A stretch of DNA of 64,000 bases from JABSOG01 sp965277695 (GCA_965277695.1 CBDIDQ010000001.1:62001-126000); one strand, 5' to 3'; positions 44,848-55,620 are shown, numbered from the stretch's first letter. Numbers and translations: made by a program. Notes: generated from the letters alone by a model not told the origin.

Positions 44848-47406
44848 CTAATTCAGCGGGTCACAATTATGACTCAACAACATCAACTCACGCAAGGCCA
44901 CCGAGAACTTAGCAAACTCATGACTTTGTGACGTCTTGAACTCGGCCAAAATATGACGCCAGCGTTCAAGTATCGCATCATGCTCAACCAACCACTTATC
45001 AACACTCTTACCGGCATTGCACTCACTACCACAAGAACGCAGTACCACAGCCGTTAGTGCTCGTTGCTGCCAATCTAACTCTTCACGATAAGACGCCCGA
45101 GCCAGTGCTTGCCAATGATTAGTCACAGGTTGATTGGTGATCTGCTCCAAGAACCAATGCAAATCCAATTGTGCCCCCAAATTAAAGTAAATCGCCGATA
45201 CCTGGGTGATTTCGTTCGGATCGTTGGCGGCAATTTGGGCAATATCCAATGCCGAGAAAATCGTACTCAACAAGCTGATCCGCGATGCAATATGCGCTGG
45301 CACACCTTCACGAGTCAAACCTAATTCTACCGATACCAGTTGATCATTCTCAGCATCCACCAAATAGGTTTCAATGTTGGCTGACAAATCATCAAACGTC
45401 GCACGGTAGTAAGTAATCGTTTGTTCGATATCTAGTGATTTGTCTCTGTGTCGCAAGAACCAACGCGTGGCACGACGAACAGTCCGACGCAATTGGAATA
45501 ACATTTCAGTTTGCACGATAGCCGGAATTTTATTATCCAGCGCGGCAATTTCATCCCAATATTTTGGCAATTCAAACACTTCACGCGCCATCACATAACA
45601 AGTGGCAATTTCACCAATCGACGCACCCGTTTCATCAAGCATTCGATGAGCAAAGTTCAAACCCATATCATTGATAATATCATTGGCCAATTTGGTGGCG
45701 ATGATCTCAGCTCGCAACGGATGCTCAGCCATCTTGTCACTAAATCGGTCGCGTAATACTTGCGGAAAAAAGCCAATCAGCAAACGATTGAAATAAGCAT
45801 TGTCGGTGATCTCGGGGATCACCAACCACTCTTTAAGCACCATTTTGCCATAAGACACTAGCACTGAAATTTCAGGCCGAGTCAACCCGGTACCCGATGA
45901 ACGGCGATCAGATAGCTCTTCATCAGAAGGTAAAAACTCTAATTCACGGTTTAACTTGCCGTCTTTTTCCAGCGCATGGATAAAGCGCAAATGCTCTTTA
46001 AGATGCGAAATAGCCCGAGCATGAGTAATTGAAATCGAGTGAGTTTGACGATAACAATCAAGCAATACCATTTCAGACACTTCATCGGTCATATCAAACA
46101 ACAACTGATCCCGTTGCTTACGGGTCAAGTCGCCGTCATCAACCAATTGATTAAGCAAGATTTTGATATTAACTTCATTATCCGAGCAATCCACCCCACC
46201 GACATTATCAACAAAATCAGTATTGATACGTCCGCCATGACTGGCATACTCTACCCGTCCGAGTTGGGTTAAACCAAGATTACCGCCTTCACCAAATATT
46301 TTCGCGTTCAACTCGGTGCCGTTAATACGCAAGGCATCATTCGCCCGGTCACCGACCTCAGCATCAGTCTCGCCGCTACCTTTAACGTAAGTCCCAATAC
46401 CACCATTCCAAACCAAATCAACCTTCATTTTTAATAAGGCGCGGATCAGTTCATTTGGCGTCATAGTTGATTTGCTGGTATCAACCAAACGTTTGATTTC
46501 AGGCGTCAATTCAATCGATTTGGCACTACGCAAGAAGATACCACCACCAGTTGACATCAAGCTTTTATCGTAATCTTCCCAAGACGAGCGTGGCAGCTCA
46601 AATAAACGCTGACGTTCAACAAAACTTTTCGCGGCATCCGGGTTCGGATCGATGAAAATATGCATATGGTTAAATGCCACTTGCAACTGGGTATGTTGTG
46701 ACAATAACATGCCATTACCAAACACATCCCCAGCCATATCACCAATCGCCAAACAAGTGAATTCAGTGCTCTGACAATCAACCCCTAGCTCTCTGAAATG
46801 ACGCTTAACCGATTCCCACGCCCCTTTAGCGGTGATCCCCATCTTCTTATGGTCATAACCCACACTACCACCAGAAGCAAAGGCATCGCCGAGCCAAAAA
46901 CCATATTCTTGTGCAATACCATTGGCAATATCAGAGAAAGTCGCGGTGCCTTTATCAGCAGCAACAACCAGATAAATATCATCTTCATCACGACGCACCA
47001 CATCTTTTGGTGGAATAACCACACCATTTTTGATGTTATCAGTGATATCCAACAAGCCACGTATAAAGGTACGGTAACAGGCTTTGCCTTCTTCAAAGAA
47101 AGCATCACGACCTCCAGTGGTAGGCAGTTCCTTACAGACAAACCCCCCTTTGGCACCCACCGGGACAATGACGGTATTTTTAACTTGCTGAGCTTTAACC
47201 AAACCCAGTACTTCGGTTCTGAAATCTTCTCGTCGGTCAGACCAGCGCAAACCACCACGAGCAACTTTGCCGCCACGTAAATGCACCCCTTCAACTCTAG
47301 GTGAATAAACAAATATTTCAAACTTCGGCAAAGGTAACGGCATTTCGGGGATCAGCTCAGGCAATACCTTAAACGAGATATAAGGTTTATTTCTGACCGT
47401 TTTCAT
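44848..47406 (-). CDS. gdhB: NAD-dependent glutamate dehydrogenase (180-kDa class), C-terminal part
   Basis: 852 codons from an ATG at 47406 that has no good ribosome site. It covers the catalytic half of the large GDH: FEIFVYSPRVEGVHLRGGKV, RGGLRWSDRREDFRTEVLGL, VIVPVGAKGGFV with the substrate lysine, VWNGGIGTYVKGS, and FGEGGNLGLTQLGR of the NAD site. Together with the preceding frame it gives about 1619 residues, the usual full length. Removing one T at the junction (CAG AAA T AAA CCT on the minus strand) would fuse the two frames. It oxidatively deaminates glutamate to 2-oxoglutarate. Whether it is made as one chain, two chains, or not at all depends on whether the shift is real. Confidence 0.88.
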   Translation of the reverse strand: MKTVRNKPYISFKVLPELIPEMPLPLPKFEIFVYSPRVEGVHLRGGKVARGGLRWSDRREDFRTEVLGLVKAQQVKNTVIVPVGAKGGFVCKELPTTGGRDAFFEEGKACYRTFIRGLLDITDNIKNGVVIPPKDVVRRDEDDIYLVVAADKGTATFSDIANGIAQEYGFWLGDAFASGGSVGYDHKKMGITAKGAWESVKRHFRELGVDCQSTEFTCLAIGDMAGDVFGNGMLLSQHTQLQVAFNHMHIFIDPNPDAAKSFVERQRLFELPRSSWEDYDKSLMSTGGGIFLRSAKSIELTPEIKRLVDTSKSTMTPNELIRALLKMKVDLVWNGGIGTYVKGSGETDAEVGDRANDALRINGTELNAKIFGEGGNLGLTQLGRVEYASHGGRINTDFVDNVGGVDCSDNEVNIKILLNQLVDDGDLTRKQRDQLLFDMTDEVSEMVLLDCYRQTHSISITHARAISHLKEHLRFIHALEKDGKLNRELEFLPSDEELSDRRSSGTGLTRPEISVLVSYGKMVLKEWLVIPEITDNAYFNRLLIGFFPQVLRDRFSDKMAEHPLRAEIIATKLANDIINDMGLNFAHRMLDETGASIGEIATCYVMAREVFELPKYWDEIAALDNKIPAIVQTEMLFQLRRTVRRATRWFLRHRDKSLDIEQTITYYRATFDDLSANIETYLVDAENDQLVSVELGLTREGVPAHIASRISLLSTIFSALDIAQIAANDPNEITQVSAIYFNLGAQLDLHWFLEQITNQPVTNHWQALARASYREELDWQQRALTAVVLRSCGSECNAGKSVDKWLVEHDAILERWRHILAEFKTSQSHEFAKFSVALRELMLLSHNCDPLN

Positions 47407-49690
47407 CCAGCTGATAGTAGTTGGTTCTTTGCGTCGCTGAGATCATCTCGATATAACGGCGAATGATGCGATCATCATCAAGATTGGCGACCAATTCGAG
47501 CTGATCAGATAATTCTTCATGGCACTTTTCAACCGCACTGCCATCTTGCTCTAACGATGGATCAAACATGTTTTTAAACAGCGACACCAACAATCCAGAA
47601 ATATACGGATAATTGGCAAAAATATTGGCAATATAATTCTGTGAAAAAGTCCCGCCGATTTGACGCAAATATCTGGCATAAGCTCGGATAATTGACGCTT
47701 CTCTACCAGTCAAATTAGCGCCCAAAATCAGTCGGTTAAAGCCGTCATCTTCTAAGTTATCTTGCCATACCTGAGAAAACGCTTCTTGAAAACGCAATTG
47801 CGCCGCTTCAAAACCTTTATCCAGCGCATTGTCATGCAGCATGGTGAAATCCAGCACCCACTTTTCTTCGCCATCAGAAGTCGTCACCTGATAAGGCGTT
47901 TCACCAATAACTCGCAAACCAAAATTCTCAAGAATAGGCAAAACATCAGACAAATGGATCAGCTCGTCTTTGTGGAACAGGTTCATTCGCACAATTTTAC
48001 TGCTCGACTCTTCTTCTTGCGGTTTGTAAAACAACATCGCCAGCTTATTGTCGTCACTCAATGACTCCAGTCGCTGGATGTCCACCACAGCGTTAACTGG
48101 CAACATCACTTCTTTATAACTTTGTGGAAAGCCGTTGCCATAACGACTGACCAATTCATTACCCTTGGTTTCACCATAAGCCCCCAGTAATGCCGAGCTA
48201 AGTTTATCTTCCCAAGTGGTCGCCGCTTCAATCAAGTTTTGTTCTATATTTTTCAAATCAACGTCCGCAATTGAATTTTTAACCCTGACAATATAATGGG
48301 TTCTGGCAAGAATAGATTCAGAGAAAAAGGTGGTAAATTCGACAGTTTCATCACTGCCAAAGGCTTTACCCAATACCTTTTGGGTATCTCGGCGCAAACG
48401 AGTGGTATAACGTTCACGCGGCACATAAACCATACAAGAGATAAACCGACCAAAGATGTCATTTCTAACAAACAATCGTGTCACATCACGCTCTTGCATT
48501 TGCAAAACACCCACCGCCGTATTAGCCAATTCATCTTCACTGGCTTGGATCAGTTCATCACGAGGATAGGTTTCAAGAATATTAATCATCGCTTTATAAG
48601 CATGAGAGCCTTTAACAAAACCACTGGCGGTCATGACTCGGGCTAACTTACTTTTCACCATCGGAATATCAACCGCACTGTCATTGTAAAAACTGGCAGA
48701 ATAAAGCCCAATGAAGCGATCTTCACCAACCACTTTACCTTTTTTGTCAAAGCGTTTGATACCGATGTAATCGATATAGGCCGGGCGATGCACCCGTGAT
48801 TTTGAATTGGTTTTAGTCAGCATCAGCAAACTATCGCTAAGTGCCGCCCGACGAGCTGAGGTCGGAAAGGAAGAATACAACTTGGGTTTATTATGTTTTG
48901 AATTTTTCATCAAACCCAGGCTACTTTCTGGATCACCTTCAATCTTATAATCGCCCTTGATTGGCACCACATTATAACGACGGTAACCCATCAGGGTAAA
49001 ATTGTCATCGGCTAACCATTTGAGAAAGTCAATCGACTGATCAACATCATCAATATTGTTTGGCTTGGGCAAAGACGGCATTTCATCAATAATCGACAAC
49101 AGTTTTTGTCGAATCGGTTGCCAGTCATCAACCACCCCGCATACATCATCAATCACTGATTCTAATTCAGACGAAATAGCACTCAGTTCAGTTTGGCCCC
49201 GCTGTCTATCCACTTCAATTAAAAATACCGTTTGTCGAGGACTATTGGCATCATTGATATTATCAACAAACTCAATGATTTCATCTTTGTCGTCACGAAC
49301 GATAGTGAGTGGGCAGTGTAGCAATAAATGAGAAGAAATACCGAGCTTGGTCAGCGCCATTCTCACCGAATCAACCAAAAACGGCATATCCCTGACGATG
49401 ATCTCAATAATGGTATGACTCGACTCCCAACCGTTACGGGACAACTCCGGGTTATATACTCGAACAACCGTACCGCTCATCGGTTGTTGATTCAATGAAT
49501 GCCATAAACTCAGCGCAGCACCATAAAGGTTGCTGTCATGGCGATTAACCAAATCATCTTTGGCCATATCCTGATAGAGTTTCTTGGCGAAAATCTCGAC
49601 CAGCGGTGTCTGCTGACCTTTGACTTTATTGCGGATAAGTTTACTTACGTTTTCTAAAAGCACCGAAGACTGACCATTGCCAAATGCCAT
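47387..49690 (-). CDS. gdhB: NAD-dependent glutamate dehydrogenase (180-kDa class), N-terminal part
   Basis: 767 codons ending TNYYQLDENGQK then TAA at 47387-47389. The content is the regulatory ACT-like N-terminal half of large GDHs: WESSHTIIEIIVRDMPFLVDSVRMAL, FLKWLADDNFTLMGYRRY, FIGLYSASFYND, VLQMQERDVTRLFVRND, YVPRERYTTRLR. Family members are single chains, so the stop here is unexpected. The next frame overlaps by 20 bases. No other damage is visible in either half, which points to a very recent mutation, a sequence error, or a recoding site. Confidence 0.88.
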   Translation of the reverse strand: MAFGNGQSSVLLENVSKLIRNKVKGQQTPLVEIFAKKLYQDMAKDDLVNRHDSNLYGAALSLWHSLNQQPMSGTVVRVYNPELSRNGWESSHTIIEIIVRDMPFLVDSVRMALTKLGISSHLLLHCPLTIVRDDKDEIIEFVDNINDANSPRQTVFLIEVDRQRGQTELSAISSELESVIDDVCGVVDDWQPIRQKLLSIIDEMPSLPKPNNIDDVDQSIDFLKWLADDNFTLMGYRRYNVVPIKGDYKIEGDPESSLGLMKNSKHNKPKLYSSFPTSARRAALSDSLLMLTKTNSKSRVHRPAYIDYIGIKRFDKKGKVVGEDRFIGLYSASFYNDSAVDIPMVKSKLARVMTASGFVKGSHAYKAMINILETYPRDELIQASEDELANTAVGVLQMQERDVTRLFVRNDIFGRFISCMVYVPRERYTTRLRRDTQKVLGKAFGSDETVEFTTFFSESILARTHYIVRVKNSIADVDLKNIEQNLIEAATTWEDKLSSALLGAYGETKGNELVSRYGNGFPQSYKEVMLPVNAVVDIQRLESLSDDNKLAMLFYKPQEEESSSKIVRMNLFHKDELIHLSDVLPILENFGLRVIGETPYQVTTSDGEEKWVLDFTMLHDNALDKGFEAAQLRFQEAFSQVWQDNLEDDGFNRLILGANLTGREASIIRAYARYLRQIGGTFSQNYIANIFANYPYISGLLVSLFKNMFDPSLEQDGSAVEKCHEELSDQLELVANLDDDRIIRRYIEMISATQRTNYYQLDENGQK

Positions 49691-50465
49691 CGTCTATTCC
49701 TTTTATTGATCGAACAGATAGTTAAATCAGTCAATTAGTTTCCGATTAAACCTGTTCTTGAGAGTGGATCACAGAATGAATGTAGGCAGTTTATTCACTA
49801 TTGCTGCACATTTCGAGCAAAATATTTATATTTTTCAATAGACAAAACACCCAGTAACAATCTGTTACCGGGTTTATGCAATAGAGCCTGATAGAACAAG
49901 CGATTAGACCGAGAAATCTGCGTATTTATGCAGATCCCGTTTGGCAGCTTAATTTATGTTTTTGTGCTTGTTGGGAGAGATTGTTGGGGATTGTTAAATG
50001 ATTGCCAAACGGTTTGATGGGCTTTCAGGTAATTGGAGCGCTCTGTTCTTTAAAAGAAAAAGCATTTCACCACGGAGGCGAAGCGGAACCGAGCACATAC
50101 TTGCTGCTCGCAGTTCGCTGAGGTGAGTACAGGATGTACGATATTGCAGGGCTTCATGGATGAAAGTATGCGACAAACCAAGATGATGTTGTCTTTTAGG
50201 TCGCCGGGCTTTTCAGGTAATTGGAGCGCTTCGTTCTTTAAAAGAAAAAGCATTTCACCACGGAGACACGGAGATACGGAGATACGGAGAAAAGCAAAAG
50301 ACCTTAAAAAAACAATAAACGCTTTTGATTTTAAACTTCTCCGTGCCTCCATGTCTCCGTGGTAGGTTTTTGGGGTTTTTAAAGAACAAAGCGCTCCAGA
50401 AACCCACAAAAGCCCATCGCCCCCTATAACAATCAAATCACCCCTTATAACACCACATCATCAAA
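49691..50465. other. 775-base intergenic region with dispersed repeats
   Basis: No gene. It holds a hairpin CCC-A-GTAACA / TGTTAC-C-GGG (49850-49872) and a repeated module beginning GGGCTTTCAGGTAATTGGAG at about 50019 and again at 50206. The second copy forms a long imperfect inverted repeat with 50341-50415. The internal part has ACGGAGATA tandem units at about 50262-50290. Confidence 0.7.
50019..50415. repeat. MITE-like composite palindromic element
   Basis: Left ends at 50019-50079 and 50206-50266 share GGGCT-TTCAGGTAATTGGAGCGCT and then TTCTTTAAAAGAAAAAGCAT. The right end at 50341-50415 is the inverted counterpart (CTCCGTGG..TTTAAAGAACAAAGCGCTCC..AAAAGCCC). A minimal version of the same palindrome is at 58254-58298. 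No transposase is encoded. Confidence 0.75.
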
Positions 50466-52796
50466 CTATTTTGCCGAAGGTTTATTATTTGGCCACAGCA
50501 AAGCGCAAATAGCTGGCAGCACAATAATCGCACCCAACATATTCACGACAAACATGAAGGTCAGCAAGATGCCCATATCCATTTGGAATTTCAACGCTGA
50601 GAATACCCAAGTACTGACACCAATCGCCAAGGTCACACCGGTAAACAACACCGCACTGCCCCGCTCTCTCAATGCTTGTAAATAAGCGTCTTTAATTGGC
50701 ATTCCCTGAGCAATCAACGGACTCATATTAGCCAAGAAATAAATCCCGTAATCGACACCAATACCTACACCCAAAGCAATAACAGGCAAGGTCGATACGG
50801 TTAAACCAATTTGCAAATACACCATCAGTGATTGCGCCATGGTCGATACCAGATACAGCGGTAACACTACCGATAAGGTTGCCTTGATTGAACGGAATGA
50901 AATCAGGCACAACACAACCACCGCACCATAGACATACCACATCATCGGTGTCTGCGCCTCAGCCACCGCTTCATTGGTTGCCGCCATCACGCCAACGGCA
51001 CCCGAGGCCAGTTTGAACTTGATTTCATCGGTTTCCATTTCAGCAGCAATGACTTTTGCACCAACAATCACGCGGTCAATGGTTTCGGCTTTATGATCTT
51101 CTAAGAACAACACAATCGGCATCACACTACAATCGGCGTTCAGCAACCCCGTACTAGTTTCAACCCGAGCAGATGCCTGTACTAACGACTGAGCATTACG
51201 CGGTAAAATACGCCAGTTAACATTGCCTTCATTGAAACCAGCATTAACCCGTTTTGCCACTGACGGCAAACTAATAGCAGATTGCACCCCTTCAATATTT
51301 TCTAGACGCCACTGGAACTGATCAATGGTGTCCATCACATCATGATAAGTACAAGCATCAGCCTTGGTTTCAACCAACACCTTGAGGATATCTGAGGTAA
51401 TAGCATAACGCTCAGTGATCAACGCCGTATCCATGTTATAACGAGAGTTTTCATGCAACGCTGGCGCTCCTGCATGTAACGCACCAATACGCATTTTGCT
51501 ACTATGATTGGCCGCCAACACATACAACACAACCGCTGACAGTACCACCACAATCGCCACAGACGGCTTGGCAAAATTAGACATTTTCTGCCAACACGCT
51601 TCAGCAAACAGATTAGGCCGTGACATTTTTTCAACATAACGGGGTTTAAACCGAATGAAAGACGCCAACACCGGCAACAAAATCAGGTTAGTTAAAATCA
51701 CCACCGCCACACCGATACTCGCGGTAATAGCCAGTTCGCGGATAATACCAATATCAATAGCCAATAAAGTCAAAAAGCCAATGGTGTCTGACAGCAGCGC
51801 CACGATACCGGGGATCAGCAAGGCACCAACACAACTTTGTGCTGCCACTTTACCATTCATTCCCTCGGCGACCTTTTTACTCAGCGCATTGATCATCTGC
51901 ACCCCATGGCTAACGCCAATGGCAAAGACCAAAAACGGTAGCAGAATCGACATCGGATCAATACTGAAACCCAACACCGACAACAAACCGATTTGCCACA
52001 CCACTGCGACAATCGAACACATGATCGGCAATAACGTCAACAATACTGACTTACAGAAGAACCACACCAAAATAGTGGTAATAACAATCGCAATGGCAAA
52101 GAAAACCACCACCCCTTTAGCGCCATCTGCAACATCACCAACCATTTTCGAAAAGCCAATGATATGAATCGAAGTCGCCTCGGTTTCAAACTTGCCACGC
52201 ACTTCTTTTTCTAGCTGAGCCGCAAACGCCAAGGTATCGAGTTTTTCACCGGTATCTGGATTAATTTCTAGAATTTGCGTCGACACCATGGCACAAGAAT
52301 AATCACTCGCAATCATCCGCCCAACAATACCAGCTTTTTCAATATTGCTTTTAACAATAGCCAGACCACGTTCATTAGCGGCAAAGTCAGCCGGAATAAC
52401 CGGCCCGCCAGCAAAACCATCTTCTACCACTTCGACAAAACGTACACTGGGCGAAAACAGTGATTTTACCAGTGTCCGGTTAACCCCGGGGATAAAATAC
52501 AATTGATCATGAACACCCTTTAAGGTGTCAAAAAACGTTTCATTAAAAATATCGCCTTTAGCATCACATACCGAAATCAATACACTGTTAGCCCCACCAA
52601 AATTCTTTTGGTGTTTTAAATAGGTTTTCATGTATTCATGATTCAACGGAACGTTTTTTTCAAATGATGCACCAAGCTTAATCTCCGTCGATTTATAACC
52701 GAGAAAAATCGTGGTCAAAGCAAAGAACAAAATCAATGGGATACGGTGGCGAAAGATCACCAATTCAATCAGAGAAACCAGTTTTGAAAGATTCAT
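50466..52796 (-). CDS. MMPL/RND-superfamily transporter
   Basis: 776 residues from the ATG at 52796; a frame from 52835 would run into the upstream gene. Predicted 12 membrane helices in two halves, with large periplasmic loops at about 40-215 and 440-610. GVGIGVDYGIYFLANMS and SILLPFLVFAIGVSHGVQMI are the characteristic MMPL/patched membrane motifs. It probably moves lipids or other hydrophobic compounds across the inner membrane using the proton gradient. It is the last gene of a DUF1302 - DUF1329 - YCF48 - MMPL set and starts 4 bases after the YCF48 gene. Confidence 0.9.
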   Translation of the reverse strand: MNLSKLVSLIELVIFRHRIPLILFFALTTIFLGYKSTEIKLGASFEKNVPLNHEYMKTYLKHQKNFGGANSVLISVCDAKGDIFNETFFDTLKGVHDQLYFIPGVNRTLVKSLFSPSVRFVEVVEDGFAGGPVIPADFAANERGLAIVKSNIEKAGIVGRMIASDYSCAMVSTQILEINPDTGEKLDTLAFAAQLEKEVRGKFETEATSIHIIGFSKMVGDVADGAKGVVVFFAIAIVITTILVWFFCKSVLLTLLPIMCSIVAVVWQIGLLSVLGFSIDPMSILLPFLVFAIGVSHGVQMINALSKKVAEGMNGKVAAQSCVGALLIPGIVALLSDTIGFLTLLAIDIGIIRELAITASIGVAVVILTNLILLPVLASFIRFKPRYVEKMSRPNLFAEACWQKMSNFAKPSVAIVVVLSAVVLYVLAANHSSKMRIGALHAGAPALHENSRYNMDTALITERYAITSDILKVLVETKADACTYHDVMDTIDQFQWRLENIEGVQSAISLPSVAKRVNAGFNEGNVNWRILPRNAQSLVQASARVETSTGLLNADCSVMPIVLFLEDHKAETIDRVIVGAKVIAAEMETDEIKFKLASGAVGVMAATNEAVAEAQTPMMWYVYGAVVVLCLISFRSIKATLSVVLPLYLVSTMAQSLMVYLQIGLTVSTLPVIALGVGIGVDYGIYFLANMSPLIAQGMPIKDAYLQALRERGSAVLFTGVTLAIGVSTWVFSALKFQMDMGILLTFMFVVNMLGAIIVLPAICALLWPNNKPSAK

Positions 52797-52800
52797 AAAA

Positions 52801-53892
52801 TTACCACTGCCCGCCTTGAATGACCTTAATGCCAACTTCGCTGGATAAAATCAGCTGATTGTTGAAGAAAATACCGCCGGTGATCGCCTTGCCATCACTT
52901 TGACTGTGAGAGACAAAAGACCCACCGCCATCGTTACTGGTATAAAACAACCCAGAATTACCCAGCAATATCATTTTACTGCCAGCATAGAAAATCCGAT
53001 TAATTGAAGTTGTTCCCGGTAAATCAAGCTTGCGCCAGTCAGACGCTTTACTAGCTGCCGCCGCTTTATCTTTGCCGATAAAGTCGCTGCTATAAAAAAT
53101 ATTGCCTCTTAATCCGCCAACAAACAAACCGCCAGTGCCACCATTATCAATAGCAAAAAAAGAACCATTATAAAACGACTCAGTTTTTTCAAAGTGCTGA
53201 CCAAAATCAACACTTTTCGCCACCATGCCCGTTTCGCCAACCAGATAAAGCACTGAGTCCAATACCGCTAAACGATTAAAATGTGGCAAGATTGTTGAGG
53301 TTTCGTCTTTATACCCAGCCGGGTCGGTTTCTTTGATTTCATTGATGTATTGCAAATCATCTGGATGCAGCAACTCACCGTGAAACTCCGACAGCCAGTT
53401 TTTACCACCATCGACAGTGCGATAAAACATCCCGTAAGCGCCAAAAGCGATACCATTATTGGCATCTTTAAAATGCACACCAAATAACGGCTTATCTATT
53501 TCAGGGGAGTATTGCTGGATTTGCCAACTATGACCGGCATCTTTTGTTGCCAGAATAGTTGCGTCATGACCAACTGCCCAGCCCAGTTGACCATTGAGAA
53601 AAAACACATCGGTCAACAAAACATTGACCGGCACTTTGGCCTGTTGCCAAGTTGTTCCGTCAGCAGAATAGACGATATGCCCGCGATCACCCACTGCCAC
53701 TATGTTATTGTCAACATTAACAATATCAGTCAGCAGAGATTTAGCCGCCAAAGGGGTCATAAAAGCAGGAGTTGGTTTACCATCAGTATCAGCATTTGCC
53801 ATTAAAGGCGTTAATAGCAGTACGGTTAATGTGGCTGTTTTTATCGCTGTTTCTAAAGAAAGTGTACAACAACGTTTGATTATTTTATTCAT
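52801..53892 (-). CDS. YCF48-like beta-propeller exported protein
   Basis: 363 residues with a signal peptide (hydrophobic TATLTVLLLTPLMANA near 18-34). Repeats of the BNR/YCF48 type: TDIVNVDNNIVAVGDRGHIV, VFFLNGQLGWAVGHDATIL, KDAGHSWQI, VDGGKNWLS, SNDGGGSFVS. This builds a beta-propeller in the periplasm. In plants and cyanobacteria, relatives assist photosystem II assembly. In proteobacteria this family usually sits with an MMPL transporter and DUF1329/DUF1302 genes, as here, suggesting a periplasmic adaptor role. Confidence 0.87.
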   Translation of the reverse strand: MNKIIKRCCTLSLETAIKTATLTVLLLTPLMANADTDGKPTPAFMTPLAAKSLLTDIVNVDNNIVAVGDRGHIVYSADGTTWQQAKVPVNVLLTDVFFLNGQLGWAVGHDATILATKDAGHSWQIQQYSPEIDKPLFGVHFKDANNGIAFGAYGMFYRTVDGGKNWLSEFHGELLHPDDLQYINEIKETDPAGYKDETSTILPHFNRLAVLDSVLYLVGETGMVAKSVDFGQHFEKTESFYNGSFFAIDNGGTGGLFVGGLRGNIFYSSDFIGKDKAAAASKASDWRKLDLPGTTSINRIFYAGSKMILLGNSGLFYTSNDGGGSFVSHSQSDGKAITGGIFFNNQLILSSEVGIKVIQGGQW

Positions 53893-54045
53893 GCAGTGAT
53901 CTTGAAAGGTTAAACCGGTGAATTGGGCGTCGCTTGGTATCCCTCAAGCGTCAGCAGTAAAATGTCGAGCTGTGATGTCTTCAGCAAAGCGGTCCATACT
54001 AGAGGGCTAAATTAGAAAAGTGAATCTAAATCGTCTCTAAAAACC

Positions 54046-54071
54046 AAACGGCCAGCAATTGCTGGCCGTTT
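54046..54071. terminator. perfect 26-base palindrome, likely terminator after the DUF1329 gene
   Basis: AAACGGCCAGCAA and its exact complement are directly adjacent (13+13). It starts 38 bases downstream of the DUF1329 stop codon (minus strand), in the gap before the YCF48 gene. It could partly separate the two transcripts. Confidence 0.75.
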
Positions 54072-54108
54072 GAGTGTCACAGCTAAGCGCCACGACTAAA
54101 CATTGCGC

Positions 54109-55473
54109 TTAACGTCGACCTTCGCGTCGTAGTGCTGCCGGGGTGAAATCCCGATCCTTAAACGCTTGCGAGAAATCATACATCGACTCTTCATTATCTA
54201 GGCCGATGGCCAAATAACGACGAGAGTTGAAATCATGATAGACGTCAAGCGTACTCCAATGCGTAGGTACTTCGTAGTAGTTCAGACCATAGGCCGCCGC
54301 CATGCGGAACAACTCATTACGGTTGTCATACATATCGGTGATTTGAATTTGCCAGCTGTCTTCATCAATATAAAATACCCGCTTGCCATAAATATGACGA
54401 GTACCCTCTTTCAACGTCGCTTCAACTTCCCAAACCCGATGTTTTTCCCAGCGAACATGCTCAGGGTTAATGTGACCAGGTTTTAGAATATCTTCATACT
54501 TTAACGCATCACTGTGCAATTTATAACTGTTGTAAGGTACATACAGCTCTTTTTTGCCTTTCAATGTCCAGTTATAACGGTTTGGTGAACCATTAAACAT
54601 ATCGAAATCATCAGTGGTTCTCAAACCATCCGACGCTGTACCCGGGGCATCATAAGCCACATTAGGTGCACGACGAACACGCCGCTGACCAGTGTTATAA
54701 GTCCAGGCTTGACGTGGCGTCTTGATCTGATCCATGGTTTCATGAACCAACAAAGCGGTGCCTGCCAAACGTGCTGGCACTGTTACTTTTTGTTTGAACT
54801 TAAACAAAATATTCTCTTTGCTCAGCGCATCAGGCGTCGCATCGGCTTGAGAGTATTTCAACAACATCTGTTCATCAAAACCAATCATGGTATAGCCGCC
54901 TGAGGCCGTAGGTGCTGCCTGCCCGCCCCATCGCTTGGCGTTAACGCCGCGATAACGCAGGTTATGGTTCCAGATAGCTTCCAGACCATTTTTTGGAATT
55001 GGGAAAGGAATACCAATCGCTGCACCGGTAATACCGTTGCCGCCCGCCAGTAATTCTGCCGTCGCCGCATGTTTCTTGGTGGCATCATAAACCGATTGTG
55101 GATAAGATGCCGAACGGCGGCTTTGATAAACATTCATGGTATAAGTGTCAGGGTAAGTATCAAACATCTTGATTTGGCCCGGTGACAAAAACGCCGCATA
55201 TTCGCCAACATTGGCTTTGCTAATAGTAAACAGTATTTTATCGTCGGCAAACGGATCAGGGTGATGATCACCAGGCTTGTAACCAGCCGGTGGTGTCACA
55301 ATGCCATTATTCCACGCTGGAATACTGCCATCAGCGTTACCTGCTTTTTCACCACCCATTGGTGTTAGCGTGGTACCAAGCGTCGCCACTTCTGCCGTTG
55401 ATAGCTTAGCAGTTGCCACTGACGAAGTGATCGCCAGTGTCAATGCTGACGCGATCAGGGTATATTTTTTCAT
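54109..55473 (-). CDS. DUF1329 family protein (LolA/LolB-like fold expected)
   Basis: 454 residues, signal peptide ending VATA. Conserved parts include LTPMGGEKAGNADGSIPAWN, VYQSRRSASYP, GQRRVRRAPNVAYD and WEKHRVWEVEATLKEG..HIYGKR with a terminal SMYDFSQAFKDRDFTPAALRR. DUF1329 proteins are periplasmic or outer-membrane associated with a fold like lipoprotein carriers, and are linked to lipid handling. It pairs with the DUF1302 gene upstream. Confidence 0.9.
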   Translation of the reverse strand: MKKYTLIASALTLAITSSVATAKLSTAEVATLGTTLTPMGGEKAGNADGSIPAWNNGIVTPPAGYKPGDHHPDPFADDKILFTISKANVGEYAAFLSPGQIKMFDTYPDTYTMNVYQSRRSASYPQSVYDATKKHAATAELLAGGNGITGAAIGIPFPIPKNGLEAIWNHNLRYRGVNAKRWGGQAAPTASGGYTMIGFDEQMLLKYSQADATPDALSKENILFKFKQKVTVPARLAGTALLVHETMDQIKTPRQAWTYNTGQRRVRRAPNVAYDAPGTASDGLRTTDDFDMFNGSPNRYNWTLKGKKELYVPYNSYKLHSDALKYEDILKPGHINPEHVRWEKHRVWEVEATLKEGTRHIYGKRVFYIDEDSWQIQITDMYDNRNELFRMAAAYGLNYYEVPTHWSTLDVYHDFNSRRYLAIGLDNEESMYDFSQAFKDRDFTPAALRREGRR

Positions 55474-55620
55474 GTAAACCTCTAGGTTTAATAATCGGGG
55501 TTAAATGCTCATGTTTTAAATGCACTGGGTTAAATCATGTTCATCCAGAAACATAAACTCCGGCGCTGCCGAGCGTTTACTACAAGCTGGATGAATTCAT
55601 TAACTTATTAATAAGTCTTA

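Noticed and set aside
47387..47406. Two separate glutamate dehydrogenase genes with independent starts
   Set aside because: The downstream ATG has no usable ribosome site and the two halves join exactly into one family-length protein.
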